Of a stretch of 11,707 nucleotides of DNA, positions 1 to 7,109 are shown piece by piece (the stretch's first letter is position 1; each line of letters begins with the position of its first letter). The notes under the pieces are model-generated. The model did not search any database and was not told the origin of the DNA. It saw only the letters and a list, made by a program, of their open reading frames with translations. A program made the position numbers and the translations under genes. The stretch lies in assembly GCA_036939975.1 (NCBI GenBank), contig JALLPB010001382.1, forward strand, positions 1 through 11,707, written 5' to 3'. This stretch comes from Cyclostephanos tholiformis. Taxonomy: Eukaryota; Bacillariophyta; Thalassiosirophyceae; Thalassiosirales; Thalassiosiraceae.

Positions 1-558
1 TCCCACGGCCAGACGTGTCAGTCCGGATCACCGTCTGTCCGGGTATATTATTTCAACAGAGCACAAATGACATTGTGGTGTCATGGTTGAGGCTGAAAAC
101 CACCACTGACTGCATTACACATCCTTATTTGATGCATATGAAGTGTTTGATCAGCTTTATATGCCATGGATATGGGCAGGCATATGGCCATGCACACTTA
201 GACTGTTAAACCCGTGCAGGTAGGGGCCAAAATTTGTAAAATTAGGGTTACAGGCACAAACCAAATGCAAACATAGTAATGCTGGATGGTTTAGGGCTAT
301 AAAACCCTTCCTTACTGCAACCTGCATCCATATTGGATGTATGAAGTGTTTGAATTTGAGCAGCTTTATAGCTGTGAATGTTAATATGGTTACATCCTTA
401 CAATATTAAACCTGTGCAGGGGGGGGGACAAAATTTGAGGCAAGTTGGAGACTAAATGATATTGTGTCATGGTTGAGGCTATAAACCACTGCTGACTGCA
501 TCCCACATCCACATTCATATTATATTGGACTTATATGAAGTGTATGAGTTGCTTCATG

Positions 559-1217
559 GGCTGAGGGGCAATTGTTACTGTATATTTCAATAGCGCCCCT
601 GTGGAGCTCTCTTGTGGTCAGATATGGTGTGGGTGAGGCTAACTGGACGATAGTTATTCCTATGTTAATTCTACAGGTATGAGAAATCTCAAGCTGCTGC
701 CATCATAGACTGTGCTATGGTCCTATGTAGGAATAAAAAGATTATTTGTTGGGCGTAATGTTTAGATACATGGAAATTGTTTGAAATTCAAAAATTATCC
801 ATTGAAGTTGAGGGAAATCCTTGATTTGAGCTGCTATCGTAGACTTCACTATGGTCCTATGTTGGAAGTAAAAGATTGACTTGCTCCAAGACAAGGAATA
901 GAATTTATTCTTGTATTCTATGCTTTAAGGAAGAAAGCTTTCTTTTTCTCTCAATTTCAAGAAACTATGGTCGATCAAAAGACTTAGAAGTAATTTTTTT
1001 AGTAATTATTTTTAGTGCTGTGCCACTCACTTGCTCAAACATGCTTTGGAGAAGGGATTTCACCATCACTTCTCATACACTGATTCCTTCAACCTCATTT
1101 TTGTGAAGCAATATTTATTCTATAAAATACAAGTTTCCAAACTACGTTACGCCCCTTGGGCCCTGTCACTGGGTTGGTGTGCTAGATTGTATATATATTT
1201 ATTGGGTCAGTGACATC
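559..1217. mobile_element. Unidentified insertion of about 660 bp inside a satellite unit
   Basis: The unit that starts at 448 breaks after the CTTCATG arm at 552-558, and its remainder resumes near 1218 with TTGTATGCTGTGGATGGGCA. The two halves (about 111 and 87 bp) add up to one normal unit, so the segment between them is best explained as an insertion. CTTCATG on the left and CTTGTATG on the right could be a decayed target duplication, but this is weak. I find no clear terminal inverted repeats and no convincing open frame, although short stretches at 876-1106 and 1031-1213 are open. The inserted sequence carries its own pair of direct repeats. It may be a non-autonomous or fragmentary element of unknown class. 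Confidence 0.5.
692..877. repeat. Diverged direct repeat pair inside the insertion
   Basis: Segments 692-743 and 829-877 are related. Both run AGCTGCT..., then ATAGAC or GTAGAC, then CTATGGTCCTATGT, then a GGAA..AAA.GATT end. The offset is about 137 bp. They lie only inside the insertion, so they belong to the inserted sequence and not to the satellite. Confidence 0.65.
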
Positions 1218-1304
1218 TCCTTGTATGCTGTGGATGGGCATTTGGGTACATCCTTATACACTGTGAGACTGTGATAACCATGCAGAAATTTAGGTATTAA
1301 GGTG

Positions 1305-1430
1305 GAGCACAAACAATGTGGCGTTGTTGTGGTTGAGGCTGTAATCCTCTGCTGACTGCACCTCACACCCACAGTGGCTGTATATGAAGTGATTGAGTTT
1401 AAGCAACTTCATCAAAATTGGGGTATGGCA
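1305..1430. repeat. Internally deleted satellite unit (126 bp)
   Basis: This unit has the normal start block and the hairpin region, but it passes from the CTTCAT arm straight into an AAAATTGGGGTATGGCA-like stretch that belongs to the unit's end. About 60 bp containing the ATGCTGTGGATGGGCATGTG segment and the G-run are missing. It lies next to the unit split by the insertion at 559-1217. Confidence 0.7.
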
Positions 1431-1622
1431 GAGCCCAAATGACATTGTGGTGTCATGATTGAGGCTGCAAACCCCCTGCTGACTGCATCCCACATCCATA
1501 TTGGATGTATATGAAGTGTTGGAACAACTTCATATGCTGTGGATTGAATGGGCATGTGGGTGCACCCTAAATTGTTATACTTGTGGAGGGGGGGGAGAAT
1601 TAAGGGTATTTGGGGTATGGCA
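1431..1622. repeat. Representative satellite unit with three short hairpins
   Basis: This unit illustrates the internal structure of the array. An ACATCC/GGATGT pair (1492-1497 and 1503-1508, 5-nt loop) directly abuts an ATATGAAG/CTTCATAT pair (1509-1516 and 1528-1535, 11-nt loop). The second pair recurs intact at 2073-2080/2092-2099 and the first at 2056-2061/2067-2072. A third stem, TGACAT-tgtg-ATGTCA, is perfect in the neighbouring unit at 1632-1647 and carries one changed base here. Other units have lost one arm with no compensating change, so the structures are visible but selection for them is not shown. Confidence 0.7.
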
Positions 1623-2740
1623 GAGCCCAAATGACATTGTGATGTCATGGTTGAGGCTGCAAACCCCTGCTGACTGCATCTCTCATCAATATCAGATGTA
1701 TATAAAGTGTTGAAGCACCTTCATATGCTGTGGGTTGGCACATAGGTGCACACATATACTGTTATACTTGTGGAGGTGAGGGCAAAATTTTGGGAAATTG
1801 GGGTATGGCAGAGCCCAAATGACATTGTGATGTCATGGTTGAGGCTGTAAACCCCTGCTGACTGCATCCCACATTCATATTGGATGTCTATAAAGTGTTG
1901 AAGCACCTTCATATGCTGTGGATGGGCATATGGATGCCCTTACACTGTTAACTGTGGAGGTGGGGCCAAATTTTGGAAAAAATTGGGGTATGGCAGAGCC
2001 CAAATGACATTGTGGTGTCATGGTTGAGGCTGCAAACCCCTCCTGACTGCATCCCACATCCATATTGGATGTATATGAAGTGTTGAAGCACCTTCATATG
2101 CTGTGAATGGGCATATGGATGCACCCTTACACTGTTATCTGTGGAGGTGGGGCCAAATTTTGGGAAATTGGGGTATGGCAAAGCCCAAATGACGTTGTGC
2201 TGTCATGGTTGAGGCTGTAAACTCCTACCAACTGCATCCCACATCCATATTGGATGTCTATTTAGTGTTGGAGCAACTTCATATGCTGTGGATGGGCATG
2301 TGGGTGCACCCTACATTGTTATACTTGTGGAGGTGGAGGGTAAATTAAGGGTATTTGGGGTATGGCAGAGCCCAAATGACATTGTGATGTCATGGTTGAG
2401 GCTGCAAACCCCCACTGATAGTATCCCATATCTAAACTGGATGTGTGTAAAGTGTTGGAGCAACTTCATATGCTGTGGATGGGCATGTGGGTGCACCCTA
2501 AATTGTTATACCTGTGGAGGGGGGGGGGGCGGAATTAAGTGAAATTGTGGTATTGGCAGAGTCCAAATGACGTTGTGGTGTCATGGTTGAGGCTGCAAAC
2601 CACCCCTGGTTGTATTCTACGTCCATATTGAATGTATGAAGTGGTGGAGTAGATTTTAATGCTGTGGATGGCATTATTACACTGTTATACCTGTGGAGGT
2701 GGGGGGCAAATTTTGGAAAATTGGGGGAGAGAGTGTTTGA

Positions 2741-2956
2741 GAAGAAGATGATGGCAGGTGTCGGCAGAAGTGCTGTGATGATGATGACAGCAATTTTAAT
2801 AATTTCAACAAAAAGGTAAGGTTGAGTAGTTCACCCTCAATGAAAATGACAGCTATGATTGTAAGAAGTCTAATGAGAGTTCAACAGCACAGTTTAACCA
2901 TAAAGTGGTTGTTTACTCCATTTGTGTGGGATGATAAATTAGCTCAAGCCCAATAG
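2741..2956 (+). other. Open stretch of unknown identity before the integrase relic
   Basis: After the TGA at 2738-2740 this frame stays open for 71 codons to the TAG at 2954-2956. It begins with an acidic run (EEDD, later DDDDSN) encoded by GATGATGATGA-type sequence and ends in a VWDDKLAQAQ stretch. It starts just where the satellite ends and has no obvious start codon of its own. A sequence matching a splice donor (AAG|GTAAG) lies at 2813-2820. It could be an upstream part of the same retrotransposon relic or chance. I do not recognise the protein. Confidence 0.2.
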
Positions 2957-3060
2957 CAAAATGCCTTCACGGTGCCAGTAGCCTTCCAGCAATATTTTCA
3001 TTGTGTGTGACCAAAATAGCAGACATGCCATTCATTTTCACATAGAGTTAGCAAGTTCTT

Positions 3061-3400
3061 GTGCTTCATCATCCAAACCAGAAGTTGCTTTGTCCAGAAG
3101 AATTTTCTGATGATACACCTCTGTACAAGAGTGAGAGTATAGATGGCAGTCAACATTGCCAAATATTTTGCAACAATGCATCCCTGCACATCAGAGCAAT
3201 AATCTGGCATTTGAAAACCATAGCAAGTAATTTATACTTTGCAGGCAAGCTGAATCCTATGGGCATCCCTGCCAAGCGAGTTCAATTTACTAGAAAAAAG
3301 GGGGACAAACTATAAAAAGGGGTGCATCAACAGTTCCAAAAAGTACATAAAGAACTCCACCATGGTAGAGCCACTCTACCGGCATGACTATTGTGAGTGA
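3061..3400 (+). pseudogene. Degenerate LTR-retrotransposon (Ty1/copia-like) integrase-core remnant
   Basis: Frame 3061-3312 contains EEFSDDTPLYKSESIDG followed by a HCQIFCNNASL stretch. This pattern (an acidic D-T segment, then an S-x-DG turn, then a Q-x-F strand) resembles the start of the integrase catalytic core in copia-type elements of diatoms and related algae, as I recall that family. The match continues only after a frame change. The frame open at 3269-3397 gives SEFNLLEKRGTNYKKG and then KKYIKNS, which fits the next helix and strand of the same domain. Upstream, the same first frame is broken by TAG codons at 3043 and 3049. The frame changes, stops and lack of reverse transcriptase or LTRs nearby make this a dead fragment. 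The assignment rests on pattern memory, not on a search. Confidence 0.4.
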
Positions 3401-3540
3401 GTCAATTTCCTTGCTGTAACATCTTTGCATTGGATTTATTGGGTGCTTTGTTGAAGGATTTTATGAAATATGAAAATTTGCCAAGAAAAAATTAATTAGT
3501 AAACATATCAGTTATATAATTTTTGGGAGGTCTATTCACT

Positions 3541-3556
3541 TACGTGTTGTTACGAA
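3541..3556 (+). repeat. Left terminal inverted repeat of the 615-bp element
   Basis: The sixteen bases pair with 4140-4155 with one mismatch. Just outside, TTCACT on the left faces TTCAAA on the inverted right, so the true end may lie a few bases further out. Confidence 0.65.
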
Positions 3557-3615
3557 AAACCCATTTCACTGCTCCGACAAAAAAAAGAAATAATTCATGA
3601 ACACATCAAAAAAAT

Positions 3616-3640
3616 GAATTTTGTGAGCATCACAAAATTC
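3616..3640. repeat. Perfect 11-bp hairpin with a 3-nt GCA loop
   Basis: GAATTTTGTGA is followed by GCA and then the exact reverse complement TCACAAAATTC. It lies about 60 bp inside the left terminus of the 615-bp element. With so short a loop it could extrude as a cruciform or fold as RNA. Confidence 0.85.
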
Positions 3641-3900
3641 GTCCACAAAAAAGCCCCAAACCTCTCAAAAACCACTCTATTAGGGTTAATTGATTCACGG
3701 ATGACCTCCTATTCTGTCACCCATAAGCTGTATTCCTGTACGGACCATCTTAAAATTAAGACTGGTGTCTTAAAAATGCTCTTCACGAGCATCACTTATT
3801 AAAATATATTATAAATGGACATCACGAATTGTTATTTTAGTGATTATTATATATTATGTGGTCATTTTGTAAAGCATGTGTGGGATTGGCATTGGTACAA

Positions 3901-3930
3901 ATTTACGAGAAAACGATTTACGAGAAAACG
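3901..3930. repeat. Exact tandem duplication of a 15-bp word
   Basis: ATTTACGAGAAAACG occurs twice head to tail at 3901-3915 and 3916-3930. It sits in the loop of the 3860-3870/3965-3975 inverted pair, near the middle of the element. The identity of both copies suggests a recent slippage or a maintained site. Confidence 0.9.
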
Positions 3931-4139
3931 ACACAAGAACCATTCATGAGTGACACACGCAACCACAAAATGACCAAAAAATGACAATTTTTGTGATGCT
4001 CTGGAATGACTTTTTTTGCCCTTATTTTGTGCTGCTCATGAAACAATTAATAAATTAAATGATGCAAATAAAAAAACAAAAATAATCCTGTGATTTCCAG
4101 GAATATAATATAACATTTCATGATGTCCATTTAAAAAAA

Positions 4140-4155
4140 TTCGTAAGAACACGTA
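4140..4155 (-). repeat. Right terminal inverted repeat of the 615-bp element
   Basis: This is the inverted partner of 3541-3556. It is separated by only six bases from the second inverted repeat ending at 4133, so the right end has two stacked inverted motifs. Confidence 0.65.
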
Positions 4156-4199
4156 TTTGAACAATTTTCCCTTTTAAAATGTGATTCCGGACCCGGCCG

Positions 4200-4854
4200 G
4201 ATGATATTGATCTTTTTGCAGAGCTCCAAGCTTATGGAAATACAATGGATGTGTTGCCAGGGGACTGATCAAAATTATGGTCTGTTTAAAACAAAGTATG
4301 GTAAAGGTCTTGGTGGTTGACAAGAGGATCAAGCAGAGGAAGACAACCTTTATCCCACCCTATCCAGAGATTGGTCTGGTCATTGATCATTGAGTCGGCA
4401 TCTCAAGCCGGATTCTCAATGGATGCTTGCTGGAATGCATGGGATAAGGATAAGGTCAGTGCAGCATCATTTAAGCACATCATTGGAAGATGAGAGTGAG
4501 GCAAACCAGTCAAATGATATTGCGGTGCATACATTGACATTGTCAGGATATAAGGTTAAGTGATGTAAGGGGCAGGCAACAATTTGCGTACATCCAAAAA
4601 CAGAATTCATCACAGAGGAGCACGGCACAGATTGCCTGGAGTTATTGGCAAAGGCCAACACCAGCAGCACCCTATTCAGCATAAATCTGGCTGGCCATCT
4701 AATGGCTGATGATATTTTCCTTGTTACCAAAAAGACACTGAGAAAAGGAGAAGAAGCAGCTGACAATTGAGAAGAAGCATCACAAGCACAGATGAAAGTT
4801 GAGAAGAAGGCAAAGAATATTTTTGAAACAAATGATGTTGATGGCAGCAATTAG
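4200..4854 (+). pseudogene. Frameshifted relic of a DDE_1-type (pogo/Tigger-like) transposase, C-terminal half
   Basis: Four pieces in two frames follow the order expected for this transposase group. At 4200-4260 a piece reads DDIDLFAELQAYG and then MDVLPG, fitting the strand before the conserved LPP/LQP segment. At 4264-4317 TDQNYGLFKTKYGKGL fits the D-x-G/Y-F-x-x-K motif that follows the last strand of the DDE core, with a few residues lost between. At 4413-4490 FSMDACWNAWDKDKVSAASF fits the following W-containing helical part. At 4498-4854 the tail contains LSGYKVK, then GHLMADDIFLVTKK, then a Lys/Glu-rich coiled region ending at a TAG (4852-4854), with in-frame stops along the way. The protein would bind element ends and catalyse cut-and-paste transposition, but this copy is dead. 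The N-terminal DNA-binding part and the first two catalytic aspartates are absent, perhaps removed near the 615-bp element. The family call rests on remembered motifs. Confidence 0.5.
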
Positions 4855-5143
4855 AATTCAATGATTTTGATGCAGCGGAGGGATAGTTTTTTGTTCCTGC
4901 CAGAAGGCAAATAGGGGTTAAGCTGTTAAACCAATGTTTAATAGAAATCAATTGTTTAAACAATAACATGCTAGTGTAATCCCCCCAACAAAGTATACAT
5001 TGATGAACTTAACTCCTTCTGGTCTCATTGATATGTCACACCCACATTGTTGAATGGGGTATTTACTTCATCTGAGGCTCTTTTTCAACAAGTTGAAGAA
5101 AAAAATGTGAATGTGTGTCCAAATGATGCCAGGGGCCGCAATA
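4855..5143. other. No gene seen
   Basis: After the transposase relic I see only scattered stops on both strands and ordinary AT-rich sequence. Nothing here supports a gene, repeat or structured element. Confidence 0.5.
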
Positions 5144-5378
5144 CTCACCCAATTGCGGCATCCAGTGGCTTCAATTGAAGCCCTGGACCTCCTCTATTGG
5201 GCAATGTGCACAGTATTGTACCGGCACACCATCACGGCCAGCGATAATGATTAGTTTTGTGAACATTTTTTTCTTGTGACGAATTCTCACCCAATAGCCG
5301 TGTCCAGTGGCTCTATTGGGTGATGCACCTGTATTGCACCCGCACATCTAGAAGGCCATTAAAATGACCAGCAATGGA
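5144..5378. repeat. Two diverged direct repeats, each with a CACCCAAT...ATTGGG hairpin
   Basis: Segment 5144-5250 and segment 5286-5378 share the order CTCACCCAAT, TCCAGTGGCT, TATTGGG, GCAC, GTATTG, ACC, GCACA, then CCAGC.AT. The offset is about 142 bp. The first copy carries about 22 extra bases after TCCAGTGGCT. In the second copy CACCCAATA (5288-5296) pairs exactly with TATTGGGTG (5314-5322) across a 17-nt loop, and the first copy has a weakened version. This could be the end structure of a small element or a regulatory repeat. Neither can be shown from the sequence. Confidence 0.7.
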
Positions 5379-5529
5379 GGTACATTTCATTGTCATGGAT
5401 GATTTTGTTATCAACCTAAATGTAGATAATTAACATAGTAATACATAATTTAGACTAATGAAAAGCTATAATAATAATCTTCACTATAATTTTAATCTAT
5501 TTGTATGATATGGGCGCCGGCCGACAACA

Positions 5530-5892
5530 ATGGATGCCATTTCAGCAACCAGTCCTTGGTGGGCAATTGATTTTGTAAAAAATACTGAGTTCAGTAGAAA
5601 TATATTAATGTCTACTATATTTTACAAATTACTACATTATTTTTTTGACCAGTTGCCTCAGCCAATCCTTCGCCGGGTCACCCATGTGTTTGATTGCTTG
5701 GATTCATTGAATCCTTGCTACTGGAGGTGTGTGCAGCTCTGCCACCAAAGTTGCGAAGTTTGTGGCAGTTTTTGTGTGTTGTGGCCATCACAAAATCATT
5801 GTATGTAAAAATTATTGCAAAAATAACCCAAAGAGAAGGTTATTGGTGTGACATTGTGCCCCACATTGGCTTGCACCATACCATGAGTTAAC
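5530..5892 (+). other. Unidentified open frames with a possible 78-nt intron
   Basis: An ATG at 5530 in a fair context (ACAACAATGG, just after a GGCGCCGGCC patch) opens a 92-codon frame to 5808. Within it 5575-5652 is AT-rich, starts GTAAAA and ends in a T-run plus ACCAG, so it could be an in-frame 78-nt intron. A second frame, 5694-5891, reads LLLEVCAALPPKLRSLWQF and looks somewhat more protein-like. It is in phase with the frame at 5901. I recognise no domain in either. One decayed gene with a frame change near 5690 would explain both, but chance is also possible. Confidence 0.2.
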
Positions 5893-5900
5893 AAATTAAG

Positions 5901-6425
5901 ATGAGCAGATGCTTGCATGGAACAAACAAGATGAGGGCAAAGGGGTTGAAAGAGCTGGCAGCATGTGTCCTTTGGACTGATGAGGAAGAATTGATGTTGC
6001 TCAATACAAGCAAGGAGAATATTGAGCTGGAGGATACAGCTCTGTGGTGGGTGAAGAAGAGAAAAATTAATGAATGTAAGCAAGCACTTTGTGACATGTC
6101 AGACAATGAATTTAAAGTGCTGCTTGCAGCCAGGGCCAATAGGGCAGCTTTGAATGAGTGTGAGCATGATGGAGACCAAGAGGCAGTGTAATGAATATTA
6201 ATATTTTATGTTTAGGACCGGACAAAGTGTGCTTGTGAGACTCAACTTAAAAGGGTCAAAACTATCTCTACTGCATGTGCACTACCAAACACACAAGCCA
6301 TAAAATTAGTCAACATGGCTTGCAGGACTCATTGGCCATATTGTAGTGAAGCTAACCCTAACTTGGTTTATCTCTTGCCTGGTGAGTGTGCACATAGGAG
6401 GCCGGTGGCCACCATGGTCTGGTAA
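5901..6425 (+). CDS. Unidentified charged ORF, possibly two exons or broken
   Basis: The frame from ATG 5901 to TAA 6189-6191 encodes 96 residues, hydrophilic and probably helical. It contains LWTDEEELMLLN, then a WWVKKRK basic patch, then MSDNEFKVLLAARANRAAL, which could form a coiled coil. In the same phase the frame reopens at 6216 and stays open to the TAA at 6423-6425, giving DRTKCACETQLKRVKTI and a HWPYCSEANPNLVYLLP stretch with four Cys. The gap 6186/6188-6215 begins with GT and ends TTTAG, so it may be a very short intron; otherwise the stops mark a pseudogene. The last stop falls on the left end of the 6418-7109 element. I do not recognise the product. Confidence 0.3.
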
Positions 6426-6449
6426 TAGTAAAAAGAGCCTTTTGAGCCC
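6423..6449 (+). repeat. Left terminal inverted repeat of the 690-bp element
   Basis: It pairs with 7076-7102 with two mismatches; the inner sixteen bases are perfect. Confidence 0.7.
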
Positions 6450-7075
6450 AGTGTTTTTGGACAATTTTTTTTAGCAGAATGCTAGTTAAAATGCACTCCT
6501 GCTCCCAACCTCATTTGTCCGATGGGGTTGGACCTTCAGAGTGAAGGGGATCAATTCCCCATTGTATTTAGATGGGGGAACTGTGCTTGAGTCCCTCTAT
6601 TGCATCTGGGGGGGCAATTCCGGTTCATCAAAGCCACACACCCATAGAAAATCCCACCTTCAATGAGGGGGAATCAATAGCCCAAAAATCAAAATTGATC
6701 AGCCACAATACAACAATCAAACAGTGCAACAATAGCCTGATGATAATAAATACATTAAACAAGAAAATTAGTTACTTTTTTTGTAATCTTTGGCCCCCAA
6801 AGCCCCATGAATTAGGCATTTAGAGCAATATACGTTCAAATTCAGATGATTCCCCCACCAGTGGTAAAGCATGCTGGCACTTGCCTCACCAGCAGATTTG
6901 GACCAAGCCATGACACATATTGCAATGGGATTGTGTGACTCAGCTACCGGTGCCAGCAAGGGGTTGAATGAAAGGCTGTCACTGTGGGGTGTTGGCCACA
7001 GTCCCATTTTGCTCACTACTGGAGAGTCTTTTGAGCCATAATTCATATGTAGACTCTGGTATGTTTTTCTATGCA

Positions 7076-7102
7076 GGGCTCAAAAGGCTCTATTTAATAT
7101 TA
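7076..7102 (-). repeat. Right terminal inverted repeat of the 690-bp element
   Basis: It is the partner of 6423-6449. A third copy of the core, in the same direction as the left end and matching at 14 of 16, lies just inside at 7023-7038. The right end can therefore also fold on itself as a hairpin spanning 7023-7091. Confidence 0.7.
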
Positions 7103-7109
7103 GTCCAGA

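Larger units (their letters stand above)
58..2726. repeat. Diverged tandem satellite array, unit about 185-195 bp
   Basis: A unit recurs about ten times, anchored on a conserved block reading GAGCCCAAATGACATTGTG followed by a TCATGGTTGAGGCTG-like stretch. Anchors start near 58, 253, 448, 1305, 1431, 1623, 1811, 1996, 2181, 2368 and 2559, giving spacings of 195, 195, 192, 188, 185, 185, 187 and 191 where the array is intact. Each unit ends in a G-run (8-11 G in several copies) followed by a CAAATTTTGG-like stretch. Copies at the left edge are the most diverged and those from 1431 to 2558 the most alike, as expected when edges of an array decay first. Unit lengths are mostly not multiples of three, so open frames across it on both strands are not coding. 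The spacing is close to a nucleosome repeat length. No function can be assigned. Confidence 0.93.
3541..4155. mobile_element. Non-autonomous inverted-repeat DNA element (MITE-like), 615 bp
   Basis: The ends are TACGTGTTGTTACGAA at 3541-3556 and the reverse complement of TACGTGTTCTTACGAA at 4140-4155, matching at 15 of 16 bases. The interior is AT-rich and full of inverted pairs: 3812-3834 with 4111-4133 (21 of 23), 3860-3870 with 3965-3975 (11 of 11), and tight hairpins at 3616-3640 and 3776-3792. The word GAGCATCAC occurs at 3625 and 3787, and inverted at 3993, which would suit subterminal binding sites for a transposase. The one open frame (3614-3802) lies across the hairpins and looks incidental. 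I find no convincing target duplication. The inner pair 3812/4133 could mark a nested element. The superfamily cannot be told from the ends. Confidence 0.65.
6418..7109. mobile_element. Inverted-repeat element of about 690 bp
   Basis: The core AGAGCCTTTTGAGCCC near 6434-6449 is matched exactly by its reverse complement at 7076-7091. The pairing extends outward over 6423-6449 and 7076-7102 at 25 of 27 bases, and then TCTGG (6418-6422) faces CCAGA (7105-7109) after two unpaired bases. The interior encodes nothing I recognise. Frames at 6572-6823 (plus) and 6768-7046 (minus) are short and unremarkable. No clean target duplication is visible: TAATA occurs on both sides but belongs to the paired region. 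This fits a non-autonomous DNA transposon whose superfamily I cannot name. Confidence 0.6.

Noticed and set aside
1290..2542. Long open frames on both strands across the satellite (for example minus 1412-1648, 1875-2063 and plus 2288-2542)
   Set aside because: They restate the tandem unit. Unit lengths are mostly not multiples of three, both strands are open alike, and peptides shift frame from copy to copy.
58..2726. A CRISPR array reading of the repeats
   Set aside because: The repeats are 185-195 bp, diverged, contiguous and without unique spacers, and the setting is eukaryotic.
4467..4969. Minus-strand frames at 4467-4850 and 4724-4969
   Set aside because: They lie opposite the transposase relic, whose plus-strand peptides match a family in order. 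The minus peptides are Ser/Leu-rich complements of Lys/Glu-rich coding sequence.
5796..6139. Minus-strand frames at 5796-6083 and 5888-6139
   Set aside because: They are the complement of the charged plus-strand frame at 5901 and have the Leu/Ser/His-rich look of a shadow.
6855..6915. tRNA-like D-arm words (AGTGGTAAAGCA) followed by a TGCTGG/CCAGCA stem
   Set aside because: The loop of the supposed anticodon stem has 11 bases, no T-arm with a GGTTCGA-like box follows, and the acceptor stem does not pair.
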